DNA of 64,000 nt from a candidate division WOR-3 bacterium (GCA_024653355.1 JANLFQ010000002.1:1-64000), one strand, 5' to 3'; counted from the first letter of the stretch, positions 1 to 8,834 are shown. Translations and numbers: made by a program. The notes: generated by a model not told the origin, from the letters alone.

Positions 1-160
1 CAGTTTGACCCGCAGTGACCGATGAGCGAAAGTTGCCACCGCTCATCTCACCGCCACCAATTCCACTCACGCTCCAGTCACAACGATAGGGCTGGGCAAG
101 GGCAACAGAAAAGAAGGTAAGAAACAGGAGGCAAACAGGAAAGGGACTCCTGTGAACCAT
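1..160 (-). CDS. Secreted protein of unknown function, N-terminal part only
   Basis: The reading frame starts with ATG at 160 and runs off the left edge, so only 53 residues are visible. A strong Shine-Dalgarno sequence (AGGAGGT) lies just upstream, and the ATG follows the TAG of the S74-domain gene by 3 nt, so the two are translationally coupled. Residues 1-22 form a clear signal peptide (hydrophobic core CLLFLTFFSVALA, cleavage near ALA-Q). The mature part begins with a Gly/Ser-rich stretch (SGIGGGEMSGG) that I cannot assign to a family. It is probably exported together with its upstream neighbour. Confident as a gene; function unknown. Confidence 0.75.
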   Translation of the reverse strand, partial: MVHRSPFPVCLLFLTFFSVALAQPYRCDWSVSGIGGGEMSGGNFRSSVTAGQT

Positions 161-163
161 CGC

Positions 164-2617
164 CTACCTCCTCTGGTTAAGTTGTGCCTCTAAAACCTTA
201 ACCCGGTGAAGAAGTTGCTGGTTCTCCTGTCTCTCTGCCTCAAGTTCCTGGTACAGCGCCTGAATTGCGGCAAATAGCACACCATCCGCATCCGCCATAT
301 TGATGCTTTTATCATTTTCACCGACGCCGAAAGCAGCGTAGAACTCCTGCGCCACCGGTCCGATGTGCTTTGTGCCGTCATTCTGGTCTTTCATCCGGTA
401 GTAGCGCACTGGCACCGTAGCCAGTTTTTTAAGCAGAGCCTTGTGGTCAACCGGTTGAAAGTCGGTCTTGTTTGCACTATCACAGGCAGATGCCCAGGAG
501 TTGGAACCGGGTGCCAGGTAAACACCGCTCGTCATCGCACGGTTGGAGAAGAACCAGACTCCGCCTCGTGCCCGCACTCGCCACTGGTTGGCACCCGTGG
601 TATAGACTGAATCAGAAGAAGTTAGCTCCCAACACGAATCACTCCACACGAAACTGTTAGCATGGTTTGCCCGGGCAAAGCTTCCCGCTGCAAAACTGTG
701 GTTCCCGGCAGCCTTGTTGTAATAACCGCCTGGCACCGTGGCATGGATGCCTGAGGCGGTGTTGTGATACCCACCACCAACCGTGGCATCGTAGCCCGAG
801 GCGGTGTTGTCATACCCACCGCCAACTGTGGCAGAGAGGCCCGAGGCGGTGTTTCCACACCCGCCGCCAACTGTGGCAGCGTAGCCCGAGGCGGCATTGT
901 TAAGTCCACCGCCAACCGTGGCATACTCGACCGAGGCGACGTTGTACCGTCCACCGCCAACCGTGGCAGAGAGGCCCGAGGCGGTGTTCCAATATCCGCC
1001 ACCAACAAAGGCAAATTCAGCGGTTGCTGAGTTGTCCATACCACCGCACACCACCACTGCGGTATCTTCAACACCATCACCAGCGAGGTTGGAATAGCCT
1101 GAGAGAGCCCCGCTGTAAGGCGCCCGAGCCGTATCAGCGTATCCACCGCCAACTGTTGCATCGGTGCCCGAGGCGGCGTTGTAAACCCCGCCGGCAACTG
1201 TGGCACCGTAGCCCGAGGCGGTATTGTACCGTCCGCCGGCAACTGTGGCACCGTAGCCCGAGGCGGTGTCTCTATATCCACCGCCAACTGTAGCATACCA
1301 ATCCGAGGCGGTGTTGAGCATGCCACCGGCAACCGTGGCAGCGTAGCCCGAGGCGGTGTTGCCATATCCGCCAGCAACCATGCAGTAGTTATAATTCTGG
1401 CTGCTTGTTCCAGTTGTGCAGGCAACACCAAGGTTGGTATGGGTGCGGCGACCGGAACCATAAAGCATATTGCCTGCACCACCACGCGCAATGCCCAGTT
1501 GCCTTATTGTGTAAAGGACCGAGTCGGGTGTGCCGCGCACCCAGGCGCTGTCACCCTGACCAACACTGTCGTTTCTTGGTGCCCAGGCGGAGCCGGTCCA
1601 CTTTAAAACCTGACCGGTTGCCGCACCCATCTGATTCAGGTCAGCAGCCAGTATCGTCCCATCCTGAATCATTGCGCTGGTGATGGAGTTTGCCTGATTT
1701 GTCCGCACAAATGCGGTCGTGTCTTTGCCCTGGAGTTTATGGCTGTTTGCCGCAACCCGGGCTGAATCGGCAAAGGTGATGCCGCCGGTTACCACCGCAG
1801 CGGTGTCAGCCCGGTTGGCATAAGCAACTTCACCAACCACATTGGCTCCCGAAACATAGAGTGCGGTGTCCGCCCGGTCCGCCTTGGGATAGTCAACCGC
1901 ACCCCAGAGGTTGCTGTTCCAGCGATAGGAGTTTGCCGCAACCCGGGCTGAGTCAACTGAAACGACATTTGCGGCACGGGCATAGTCCGCGGTGTCCGCA
2001 TAGGGTGCCTTGAAGTTTGTTGCCGCATCAGCCCGCAAAATAGTGCCATCCTGGATTTTTGCCGATGTTACCGCATTATTGGCAATCGTAGGATTGGGAT
2101 AGGTGCCAGTAAGGTCACCACCAGCAGGCCCTGATGGCTGAGCATTCGCCGCATAGTTGGCGCTGTCTGCCTTGCGTGCAAGATAGGCATAGGCAGCACT
2201 CACCAGCCTGATTCTGGGACTTAATGGCGCATAAGGGTTTACCTGCATCTCAAGATACAGATTGCCCGCCTCAGGAATGTACGGAATCGGTGTGATTTCA
2301 CCTAATATGCAGTTAAACAGCCCAGAATGTGTGGTGACATAACTCTGTGTTTCGCTCCAGAATGCGGTGCCACCGGTTGGTGTGGTGAAAAGCCGAAAGG
2401 TGATAGAGTATGTTGAGTCTGGAACCGGATTGCCTGTGTTGTCGGTCAGTTTGCCCTGATAGGAAATGAGGTTGGGGATGGTAATCTGGTCAATCTGAAG
2501 CACGGGCTCCTGTTTTACTGACGGGCTGCCTACTATGGCATCCATCGCATCATCTTGTGCCATTGCGACAGCAAACAGACACAGGGTGATTGATAAAAAA
2601 GGAGTTAAGTATCTCAT
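164..2617 (-). CDS. Secreted repeat protein with YadA-like head repeats and C-terminal S74-type (tail-fibre chaperone) domain
   Basis: 817 aa. Residues 1-20 are a signal peptide (cleavage near AMA-Q). Residues about 45-145 form a beta-rich domain, followed by a region with repeated 'ADTA/ADSARVAANS' units. About residues 410-640 are 15-residue repeats of the pattern V-x-G-G-x-x-N-T-A-S-G-x-x-A-T, like YadA/Hep_Hag heads that fold as trimeric beta-helices. The C-terminus (about 705-790) resembles the peptidase S74 intramolecular chaperone domain (KTDFQPVD, YYRMKDQ, HIGPVAQEF), followed by a coiled-coil tail (LEAERQENQQLLHRVKVLEA). In the S-x4-K autocleavage dyad of S74 the Ser position appears to be Cys712 (CDSANK, Lys717). 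Likely a trimeric surface adhesin or fibre. Good Shine-Dalgarno AAAGGAGGAGAG before the ATG. Confidence 0.85.
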   Translation of the reverse strand: MRYLTPFLSITLCLFAVAMAQDDAMDAIVGSPSVKQEPVLQIDQITIPNLISYQGKLTDNTGNPVPDSTYSITFRLFTTPTGGTAFWSETQSYVTTHSGLFNCILGEITPIPYIPEAGNLYLEMQVNPYAPLSPRIRLVSAAYAYLARKADSANYAANAQPSGPAGGDLTGTYPNPTIANNAVTSAKIQDGTILRADAATNFKAPYADTADYARAANVVSVDSARVAANSYRWNSNLWGAVDYPKADRADTALYVSGANVVGEVAYANRADTAAVVTGGITFADSARVAANSHKLQGKDTTAFVRTNQANSITSAMIQDGTILAADLNQMGAATGQVLKWTGSAWAPRNDSVGQGDSAWVRGTPDSVLYTIRQLGIARGGAGNMLYGSGRRTHTNLGVACTTGTSSQNYNYCMVAGGYGNTASGYAATVAGGMLNTASDWYATVGGGYRDTASGYGATVAGGRYNTASGYGATVAGGVYNAASGTDATVGGGYADTARAPYSGALSGYSNLAGDGVEDTAVVVCGGMDNSATAEFAFVGGGYWNTASGLSATVGGGRYNVASVEYATVGGGLNNAASGYAATVGGGCGNTASGLSATVGGGYDNTASGYDATVGGGYHNTASGIHATVPGGYYNKAAGNHSFAAGSFARANHANSFVWSDSCWELTSSDSVYTTGANQWRVRARGGVWFFSNRAMTSGVYLAPGSNSWASACDSANKTDFQPVDHKALLKKLATVPVRYYRMKDQNDGTKHIGPVAQEFYAAFGVGENDKSINMADADGVLFAAIQALYQELEAERQENQQLLHRVKVLEAQLNQRR
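695..1380 (-). repeat. 45-bp tandem repeats encoding the 15-residue head units
   Basis: Inside the S74-domain gene the DNA repeats with a period of 45 bp, recognisable on the + strand by recurring 'cccgaggcggtgtt' and 'ccgccaactgtggca' blocks. About a dozen units are present. They are interrupted near 1030-1140 by a non-repeat insert encoding a longer loop (ALSGYSNLAGDGVEDTAVV). Near-identical units in head-to-tail order could expand or contract by slippage or recombination. Confidence 0.8.
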
Positions 2618-2810
2618 CTCTCCTCCTTTCGTTTAGATGGTTTATATAACCCCTTTTCTTCTGTGCAGTGGAAGGATACAGTGACCGGACCTACAGCATC
2701 TCTTCCAGAGCCTCTGAGCAATTGTAACCTATTGGGGGGATTATGTCAATGCCAAAAGCCACCTTTTTCAGCGCACAACTTAAATGCGGTACACTAAATA
2801 CCGAGCCCGT

Positions 2811-3500
2811 TCAGGTGGAAAGAAGTTTGAGCATCGTCCGGGCATTCTTCAGCATATCCTCATCGTTGTTGAAGAAAACATAAACCGCTTGCGGATTTCT
2901 TGCCCAGATTTTCACCGCCACCTCTCTTAATTCTTTAGCGGTATAGTTGTGATGGTACCAGCTATCTCTGCCGTGCATCCGGAAATAAATTATCCCTGAA
3001 CTGTTGAAAATTTCCCGGGGAAGCGATGGCGCATCTACCGAAACAAAGGTAATTCGAAGTTCCTTTGCCCAGAGTTCGGTTTCCGTGTTAAACCATTCGT
3101 CTTTCCGGCACTCCAAAGCAAATCTTTTGCCTAAACCAGTACTAGAGGCAAAATCGCCAATCTTCTTTTTCTCGCGCAAAGTCAGTTGGGGTGGCAGTTG
3201 AAATAAGTAAAAATCAATTAGACAATCCAGCGGCTCAAAAAGCGCCCGGAACCTTTCCCAGACTTTATAACCCTCATCGGTAAACCGGTACTTATGGGTA
3301 ATCAGCCGGGAAACCTTTACCGCCCAGCGCAACCCCTTACCCTTATCAGCCCACGATTTAACCTGGTTCGGAAATGGAAACCGGTAAAAAGAAGCGTTTA
3401 ATTCAACCGCATTCAACCCTGAATGGGCAACAAACCAGTCCAGACGGCGCTCAGGGTTCCAGGAGTAGAACCAGCCTGAAGTGCCAACAAAAACGCGCAC
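2811..3500 (-). CDS. DUF72 (YecE-like) family protein
   Basis: 229 aa. The N-terminus (VGTSGWFYSWNP, then ELNASFYRFP) is diagnostic of the DUF72 TIM-barrel family. Further conserved pieces are 'FQLPPQL', 'ALECRKDEW' and 'YFRMHGRDSWYHHNYT'. The biochemical role of the family is unknown. The start is GTG at 3500, only 5 nt after a TATCAT -10 box that follows TTGACA by 16 bp, so the mRNA is probably leaderless. Divergently oriented to the gene at 3630. Length is close to the family norm of about 240 aa. Confidence 0.88.
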   Translation of the reverse strand: MRVFVGTSGWFYSWNPERRLDWFVAHSGLNAVELNASFYRFPFPNQVKSWADKGKGLRWAVKVSRLITHKYRFTDEGYKVWERFRALFEPLDCLIDFYLFQLPPQLTLREKKKIGDFASSTGLGKRFALECRKDEWFNTETELWAKELRITFVSVDAPSLPREIFNSSGIIYFRMHGRDSWYHHNYTAKELREVAVKIWARNPQAVYVFFNNDEDMLKNARTMLKLLST

Positions 3501-3505
3501 ATTTC

Positions 3506-3533
3506 ATGATAAATCGGCATTGTGCACTGTCAA
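3506..3533 (-). promoter_or_regulatory. Leaderless promoter of the DUF72 gene
   Basis: On the minus strand TTGACA (3533-3528), a 16-bp spacer and TATCAT (3511-3506) are followed after 5 nt by the GTG start codon. No Shine-Dalgarno sequence fits between. Confidence 0.6.
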
Positions 3534-3562
3534 ACCGGTATTTAACCGCAGCAATCCTTTGC

Positions 3563-3590
3563 TTGACATTGGACAACTTAAACTTATAAT
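3563..3590 (+). promoter_or_regulatory. Promoter of the triple-repeat secreted protein gene
   Basis: Perfect consensus TTGACA (3563-3568) and TATAAT (3585-3590) with a 16-bp spacer. The predicted transcription start near 3597 gives a leader of about 33 nt that contains AAGGAGGA. Divergent from the DUF72 promoter 30 bp away. Confidence 0.75.
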
Positions 3591-3629
3591 TTACTTAACT
3601 TGGCAAGCTGCAACCTAAAAGGAGGAAGA

Positions 3630-4655
3630 ATGCGCAAAGAAGGTATCGCTTTTGCGGCAGCTGCGATTGTGTTTCTGGCTCTTACCCTGCCTGTCTTTGC
3701 CGAAATGGCAAACAATAGCCCCTGCCTCTGCGGGGCAAAAATAACGCCAATTCAAGGAAGCGCCAGAAATGTTTATATCGCCCAGGTCCGGTATTCTGAC
3801 CCGGACAACGACCCGCCAGCAAAGGTTGAAGTTTATATCGATGGCATCGCTTATCCAATGCGCCGCGTAAAGGGCAAGCCGTCCGCCGGTATTTACCAGG
3901 CACGGTTGACCTTACCCATGGGTGAGCACAAATACTACTTCTACGCCGAGGATGTGCGAGGAATGTCGATTCGCTTCCCCCGCTACGGCGAAAAACCCGG
4001 ACCGTTTGTTGGCGCCGGTAAACAGATTTACGACCGACTGCCGGTGCTCAGCAACGGCGGTGTTCATGAAGACTATATCACCGGTACGAATATGTACACA
4101 TTTACCGTTGATTATCTCGATAAAGACGGCAAAAATCCCCAGGCGGTGCGGGTTGTAATTGACGGTATCCCAAGGGATATGGCGCTTCTTCAGGGAACAC
4201 CCGCTGCCGGCGTCTACTACTACAAAACGACTTTGCCCCCGGGTAACCATGTGTACTACTTCGCGGCGATTGACGATTGCGGCTCCTGTGTACTCCATCC
4301 CAAGCACGGCGTCATCTACGGACCGACTGTTGGTGAGATTGAAAACCACCAACCGGTTTTGATGGGTGAAAAGGTTGAACCCGCTGCGGGTTATCCCAAC
4401 ACCATTTTTACCTACTATGTAGAATACCGGGACCCGAACAACGACCCACCGGCTCGAGCCGAAATCTATATAAACGGCAAACCATTTGAGATGCGCCTTG
4501 TCGGCGGCAAACCCTATACCGGAATCTACCAATACAAAACCCGGCTTTATCCTGGTGCTTTCCATAACTATTACTTTTACTTTGAAGATGGTAAAGGTGG
4601 CTTCTGCCGTTATCCGGAGATCGGCTATTTTCACGGACCGATTGTAACCAGATAG
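3630..4655 (+). CDS. Secreted protein with three Ig-like repeats
   Basis: 341 aa. The ATG at 3630 is chosen because AAAGGAGGAAG lies just upstream and a signal peptide follows immediately (residues 1-24, ending VFA-E). The mature protein is three copies of an 85-residue beta-rich unit at about 46-127, 152-235 and 256-338. Each reads roughly 'F-x-V-x-Y-x-D-x-x-N-x-P...V-x-I-D-G-x-x-x-M...G...A-G-I-Y-x-Y-x-T-x-L-x-x-G-x-H-x-Y-Y-F-x-A-x-D' and closes with Y-G/GP. The unit resembles Ig-like or pre-PKD beta-sandwich domains. A CxC motif (Cys32, Cys34) precedes repeat 1. No enzymatic motif is seen. It lies 34 nt before a PKD/propeller lipoprotein gene and is probably co-transcribed with it; inferred periplasmic or surface role. 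Confidence 0.8.
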   Translation: MRKEGIAFAAAAIVFLALTLPVFAEMANNSPCLCGAKITPIQGSARNVYIAQVRYSDPDNDPPAKVEVYIDGIAYPMRRVKGKPSAGIYQARLTLPMGEHKYYFYAEDVRGMSIRFPRYGEKPGPFVGAGKQIYDRLPVLSNGGVHEDYITGTNMYTFTVDYLDKDGKNPQAVRVVIDGIPRDMALLQGTPAAGVYYYKTTLPPGNHVYYFAAIDDCGSCVLHPKHGVIYGPTVGEIENHQPVLMGEKVEPAAGYPNTIFTYYVEYRDPNNDPPARAEIYINGKPFEMRLVGGKPYTGIYQYKTRLYPGAFHNYYFYFEDGKGGFCRYPEIGYFHGPIVTR

Positions 4656-4689
4656 CATAACAAAATGAAATGAAAAGGGAGGAAGTTTT

Positions 4690-6513
4690 ATGAAAAGAAG
4701 TTTCGCATTGGTTGCCATGGTGGCGGCATTCGTCGGGCTCTTGTCCCTTGGCTGCCCCAAATCCAAGGCACCATCGACACCGATAATTTCCTATTCCCCG
4801 GAATCAACCTGGGTAAACGCCACCACCTCAATTCGGGTGTTTACTTCAGTATCCGGGAACAAAGATGTCCGGTTTATCGTTGACCTCGGGCAGCCCGATG
4901 GCAAAATGGACACCTCGGAGGTATCGCCAAGCGGTGACACCGTGGTTATTGCCCCGAAATGGACCCAGGTCGGAACCTTCAATTACAAAGTTGCTGCCTA
5001 TCTTGACGAAGACCCGACAAAAATCTCCGAATGGTCTGAGGCAAAACAAATCCGCGTACTGCCCAACAACCCGCCGCAAAACCTCTGGTTCTGGGTGCCA
5101 GCATTGGTCCCAAGAAATGTAGACCAGGTGTTCATCGCCAGCGCCACCGACCCGGAAGGTGACTCAATCCAGTTCTACTTCGATTTCGGCGATAACTCAA
5201 AAGAATGGACTCAAACATTCGTCGCCTCAGGCGAAACCCTTACTTACACCCACAAATACCGCGACACCGGCAACTTCAAGGTAAAGGTTAAAGCCCGTGA
5301 TAAAAAGCGCTCAGAATGTGCCCCAGAATCGACCGTAATTACGGTTGTTGCTCAAGGCCGGGTCCGCTGGTACTTTGCGGGCACGGTAAGTGGTGACTCG
5401 GAACCACCAATCGCTTCACCGGTTGTAGTTGTTGCCGGCGCGGACACATTGATTTACACCTACTGCGACGATGGCTACTTCTACTCGGTCAAGTACGGGG
5501 ACGGAAGAAAGAAAAGTTCGGCAAACAGCAGCAAACCGGACCCGGAATCTTACATCTTCCAGGGTAACCCTGCCTACTGTGCAAACCAGGCACACATCAT
5601 CATCGGCAGCGATGACGGCTACCTTTATGCACTGGGTGCCAGCGACTTGAGCAGTGCGTGGAAATGGCAGCCCGACACCAATGAACACGGCTGGGGTACA
5701 CCGGCAATCAACGGCAATAACATCTACATCGTCTCTGATGCCAATGACACCTTATATTACCTCCAAGATGCGGGTAGTGCCTGCAATCGGCTGGGTGCCT
5801 ACAAACTCCCGGCAAGTGTAATTGGTGCACCGGTCATCGACCGCTCCGGCTATGTGCTTGTTGCGCTTGACAACGGAACGCTCTATAAGATGGAACCGAA
5901 TATCCAGAGCCCAGCATGGGTCTGTACGCTGCGCATTAACGCCGCATTGGGTTCGCCGGTTATCGGTGATGACGGTGTCATCTATGTGGCTGACGACTCC
6001 GGTTATGTTTATGCAATAAACGAAAACGGCACCAAGAAGTGGGAAAAAATGGTTGACCCGGCAGGGATTGCCGGACTGGTCTTAAACTCTTCGTTCTTAT
6101 TTGTCGCAACCAGCGGGGGTAAGGTTGTTGCACTCCAGCCGGCAAACGGTAACGAAGGGTGGAGCAAGCAACACACCACAAACGAAATCATCGGCTCTCC
6201 CCTCCTTGCTGCCAACGGTTACCTCTACTTTATGGATGATGAGGACCAACTGTGGGCGATTGACCAGGCAACTGGTGATCTCAAATGGGTTGCCGACTGT
6301 TATACGCAAGTCGCGGGAAGGAGTAGCAACAATAGACCGCGCCGGCTGCTTGAAGAAAGCAACCCGAGCTTAGCGGTAGGGCCAACCGGTGACATCATCG
6401 TTGTCGGCAGTAACTATATGTACTGCGTCATTGGCCCGACAGACGGCACCCTGATGCAGGGCGCCCCCTGGCCCAAGTGGCAAAAGGACGAATACAACAC
6501 CGGTAAAAAGTAA
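4690..6513 (+). CDS. Lipoprotein with PKD-like domains and PQQ-type beta-propeller
   Basis: 607 aa. A lipoprotein signal peptide ends in the lipobox LSLGC (Cys22). Two PKD-like beta-sandwich domains follow at about 30-115 and 125-220; the second has the typical FDFGDNSKEW and YRDTGNFKVKVKA strands. From about 225 to the end there are PQQ/WD-type propeller blades with recurring 'GSPVIGDDGVIYVADDSGYVYAINENG' style units. This architecture usually means a protein-protein or ligand-binding scaffold rather than an enzyme. It ends in a short WPKWQKDEYNTGKK segment also seen in a similar form in its paralogue at 10189. Shine-Dalgarno GGGAGGA. A strong terminator follows at 6529. Confidence 0.85.
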   Translation: MKRSFALVAMVAAFVGLLSLGCPKSKAPSTPIISYSPESTWVNATTSIRVFTSVSGNKDVRFIVDLGQPDGKMDTSEVSPSGDTVVIAPKWTQVGTFNYKVAAYLDEDPTKISEWSEAKQIRVLPNNPPQNLWFWVPALVPRNVDQVFIASATDPEGDSIQFYFDFGDNSKEWTQTFVASGETLTYTHKYRDTGNFKVKVKARDKKRSECAPESTVITVVAQGRVRWYFAGTVSGDSEPPIASPVVVVAGADTLIYTYCDDGYFYSVKYGDGRKKSSANSSKPDPESYIFQGNPAYCANQAHIIIGSDDGYLYALGASDLSSAWKWQPDTNEHGWGTPAINGNNIYIVSDANDTLYYLQDAGSACNRLGAYKLPASVIGAPVIDRSGYVLVALDNGTLYKMEPNIQSPAWVCTLRINAALGSPVIGDDGVIYVADDSGYVYAINENGTKKWEKMVDPAGIAGLVLNSSFLFVATSGGKVVALQPANGNEGWSKQHTTNEIIGSPLLAANGYLYFMDDEDQLWAIDQATGDLKWVADCYTQVAGRSSNNRPRRLLEESNPSLAVGPTGDIIVVGSNYMYCVIGPTDGTLMQGAPWPKWQKDEYNTGKK

Positions 6514-6528
6514 ATCCCAACTATACAC

Positions 6529-6561
6529 GCGGGGGATGGTTATCCATCCCCCGCTTTTTTT
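6529..6561 (+). terminator. Rho-independent terminator after the first propeller lipoprotein gene
   Basis: Perfect 11-bp stem GCGGGGGATGG / CCATCCCCCGC with a TTAT loop, followed by seven Ts. Confidence 0.93.
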
Positions 6562-6564
6562 ATC

Positions 6565-6592
6565 TTGACTTTGCAATTGTTGCCGGTAATGT
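6565..6592 (+). promoter_or_regulatory. Leaderless promoter of the parvulin operon
   Basis: TTGACT (6565-6570), 16-bp spacer, TAATGT (6587-6592). The ATG at 6600 begins 7 nt later and there is no Shine-Dalgarno sequence, so transcription probably starts at or next to the start codon. It sits directly behind the preceding terminator. Confidence 0.55.
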
Positions 6593-6599
6593 TTGTTTG

Positions 6600-7928
6600 A
6601 TGCGCCCAATCGCTATTTTGCTCACATTAATTTTAGTTTTACTCTCTGGTTCCTGCGGTAGTTCTGACCCCGTGGTGGCGCGGGTTAACAATGTTCCGAT
6701 AAAAAAAACAACCCTGCTTAAATCCCTTCCTCAATCGATTGAACCCGGAAAAGAGTCCACGGTTGTTAAAGACTGTCTCGAAGGGCTTATAAACAAAGAA
6801 CTTTTCGTTCAGGAAGCGATACGTCTGGGACTGGATTCTGTTATCGCCTATCCCCTCGAATTAGAGAAGAAGGGACTGGTAATTTATGAACTTTTTTCTG
6901 ATATCGCTCGTTCCAGCCCACCGGTTCGCGCCCAAGAGTTACAGCAAGCCTACAACCTCTTGAGTCTACAGGTTCACTGTCGGGTTATCGTTGTGCGCGC
7001 GGAAACCCTTGCCCAGCGCCTTTACCAGGACCTGCAAAACGGTGCCCAATTTGAAAGCCTTGCGCTACGTTATTCAATCCATCCCAGCCGGACCAAGGCC
7101 GGCGATGTTGGCACCTTTCCTGCCTACTACATTGAAGAACCGATGCGCAGTGCGGTTCTGGCTTTGCAACCGGGTGAGTACACCAAACCGGTCTTTTTTG
7201 ACTCCACCTATCAGATTGTCCTTTTATTGGACCGGGGTCCAACCGACCCGCCGCTACCACCATTTGCCGAAGCAAAACAGCAACTTGAAGAGCAGATTAA
7301 AATTTCACGCCAGCGCAAGGCGGCAAACGAGTATATCGCCCGGTTGCGCGCGCGCCTGGTTTACAACCCACTTGGTTTAGCAATTTTCTACAAACCGGTC
7401 GACTCAATTACCGAAGCAGAAAAAGAGGTTTGGGTGGCGGTACGGGACTCGAGTAAATATGTCAAAGTGGGTCGGCTCCTGCACATCGCCCGGCGTTTCC
7501 CGCCAGAACTGGACACCGCTTTACGCACTTATGCAATTAAACGGGCGATTGAAGACGACCTACTGTACGAAGATGGCTTGCAGCGTCGCCTTGACCAGAC
7601 GCCCACCGTCAAGGAACAGATTGAGCGCAGTCGGCGTAAACTACTATATGAAACTCTCTACAACCGTATGGTCACCAGTACGATTCAGGTGTCCGATGCT
7701 GATATCTACAACTATTATCAGAATCACCGCGACCGTTATCCGGGTGAAGATTTTGCACTGGTTGCCCCGCTCATCCGCAACAACTTGACCATTGAACAGC
7801 GTACCACAAGGTATCAGGAGTACCTTGCCCAGCTCCGCTCCCATGCCAAAATCGGCGTCAACCAGGCGATACTGCAAAATGTCATCAATGAGATTGTCCG
7901 CAAAAATAAAGAAAAAAGTAAGGAGTGA
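6600..7928 (+). CDS. Parvulin-type peptidyl-prolyl isomerase lipoprotein (PpiC/SurA-like)
   Basis: 442 aa from the ATG at 6600; a TTG one codon earlier is possible but the ATG fits a leaderless start. The signal peptide ends in the lipobox SGSC (about residue 19). A SurA-N-like helical region follows, then a PpiC/parvulin domain at about 105-215 (recognisable 'AETLAQRLYQDLQNGAQFESLALRYS', 'AGDVGTF', 'LQPGEYTKPV') and a second helical region. It catalyses prolyl cis-trans isomerisation and chaperones outer-membrane proteins in the periplasm by family role. First of three consecutive parvulin genes; its stop is directly followed by the next start. Confidence 0.88.
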   Translation: MRPIAILLTLILVLLSGSCGSSDPVVARVNNVPIKKTTLLKSLPQSIEPGKESTVVKDCLEGLINKELFVQEAIRLGLDSVIAYPLELEKKGLVIYELFSDIARSSPPVRAQELQQAYNLLSLQVHCRVIVVRAETLAQRLYQDLQNGAQFESLALRYSIHPSRTKAGDVGTFPAYYIEEPMRSAVLALQPGEYTKPVFFDSTYQIVLLLDRGPTDPPLPPFAEAKQQLEEQIKISRQRKAANEYIARLRARLVYNPLGLAIFYKPVDSITEAEKEVWVAVRDSSKYVKVGRLLHIARRFPPELDTALRTYAIKRAIEDDLLYEDGLQRRLDQTPTVKEQIERSRRKLLYETLYNRMVTSTIQVSDADIYNYYQNHRDRYPGEDFALVAPLIRNNLTIEQRTTRYQEYLAQLRSHAKIGVNQAILQNVINEIVRKNKEKSKE

Positions 7929-8828
7929 ATGATGATAAGAAAAGAAAACAATAGAACTGCCACAGCGCTCATAAACCCGGACAAGACCGTCCGGACTTCG
8001 GCGCTACTGGCTCTCTTATCTTTCGTATTCTGTTTAAGTTGTTCCAGCAGCCCTACGGGTCTCCATACCCCAAAGGGCAAGGTTGTTGCCCGAATTAATA
8101 AAGACCAAATCACCGCGCCGCAGGTGGACTACGCTGCCGAGCAACTGCGGGTTCAAGTCTCACCCAGCAACCTGCCTAAAATACTCGACCGGATGACCTC
8201 AATCTCTTTGCTTGCCGAAGAGGCGGTGCGACGGGGCTATCTCAAAGATGAAAAGGTCATTTCCGGGCTCGCCTGGATGGAAAGGATGTTTTTAGCCAAC
8301 GAACTTGCCTCCCGGATTGCGGAATCGATTGAACCCACACCCGAGGAGATCAGCACCTACTTTCAGCAGCACCGCACCGATTTTACCCTCGGTTTAAAGA
8401 TGATGCTGATGGTCCTCCCGGACTCCATCACCGCGGAACAGACCCTGGCTGAATTGAAACAGGGGGCTGATTTTGTTCGCCTGGCGCGCGAACGTTCAAT
8501 TGACACCTCGGCGCTCAACATTCCTGGCTACCCAACACGCGGCGTCGGTATGTCACTGGGCTGGAACCTGCGCGATGAAGAAAAGGTTTTTACCTTAAAC
8601 CCGGGAGAGGTATCACCGGTTCTCACCACCCCGCTTGGTTACCAGATCGTTAAGGTACTGGAAAAGAAAAAAATCAGTGAAAATCCCACTTTTAACGAAA
8701 TCACCCAGTACTATATTTCTGAAGCGTTGAAGAGTGAGCAAAGGCGCACCGCCCTGGACACTATCCTCAATAACCTCCGGGAAAAGGCAAAAATTACGCT
8801 GCAACCCGAAGAGTACAGCCGCCGTTAA
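7929..8828 (+). CDS. Parvulin-type peptidyl-prolyl isomerase, probable lipoprotein
   Basis: 299 aa. The N-terminus is long and polar before a hydrophobic stretch ending in LSC, which is a plausible but non-ideal lipobox near Cys38. A SurA-N-like region (ARINKDQITAPQVDYAAEQL) precedes a parvulin domain at about 150-265, with 'AEQTLAELKQGADFVRLARERS', 'GMSLGW' and 'LNPGEVSPVL'. Two adjacent ATGs (7929 and 7932) lie behind AAGGAG at the end of the previous gene, so translation is coupled. The order PpiC-like, PpiC-like, SurA recalls periplasmic folding operons in Bacteroidetes and relatives. Confidence 0.87.
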   Translation: MMIRKENNRTATALINPDKTVRTSALLALLSFVFCLSCSSSPTGLHTPKGKVVARINKDQITAPQVDYAAEQLRVQVSPSNLPKILDRMTSISLLAEEAVRRGYLKDEKVISGLAWMERMFLANELASRIAESIEPTPEEISTYFQQHRTDFTLGLKMMLMVLPDSITAEQTLAELKQGADFVRLARERSIDTSALNIPGYPTRGVGMSLGWNLRDEEKVFTLNPGEVSPVLTTPLGYQIVKVLEKKKISENPTFNEITQYYISEALKSEQRRTALDTILNNLREKAKITLQPEEYSRR

Positions 8829-8834
8829 CCATCA

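Noticed and set aside
622-1491. Long open frame (289 codons) inside the S74-domain gene, same strand but different frame
   Set aside because: It is an out-of-frame shadow of the 45-bp repeats; its product is a Pro/Arg/Thr-rich repeat without a signal peptide or Shine-Dalgarno site.
3912-4766. 284-codon antisense frame across the triple-repeat protein gene
   Set aside because: It mirrors the strongly supported + strand gene and has no start signals or recognisable domains.
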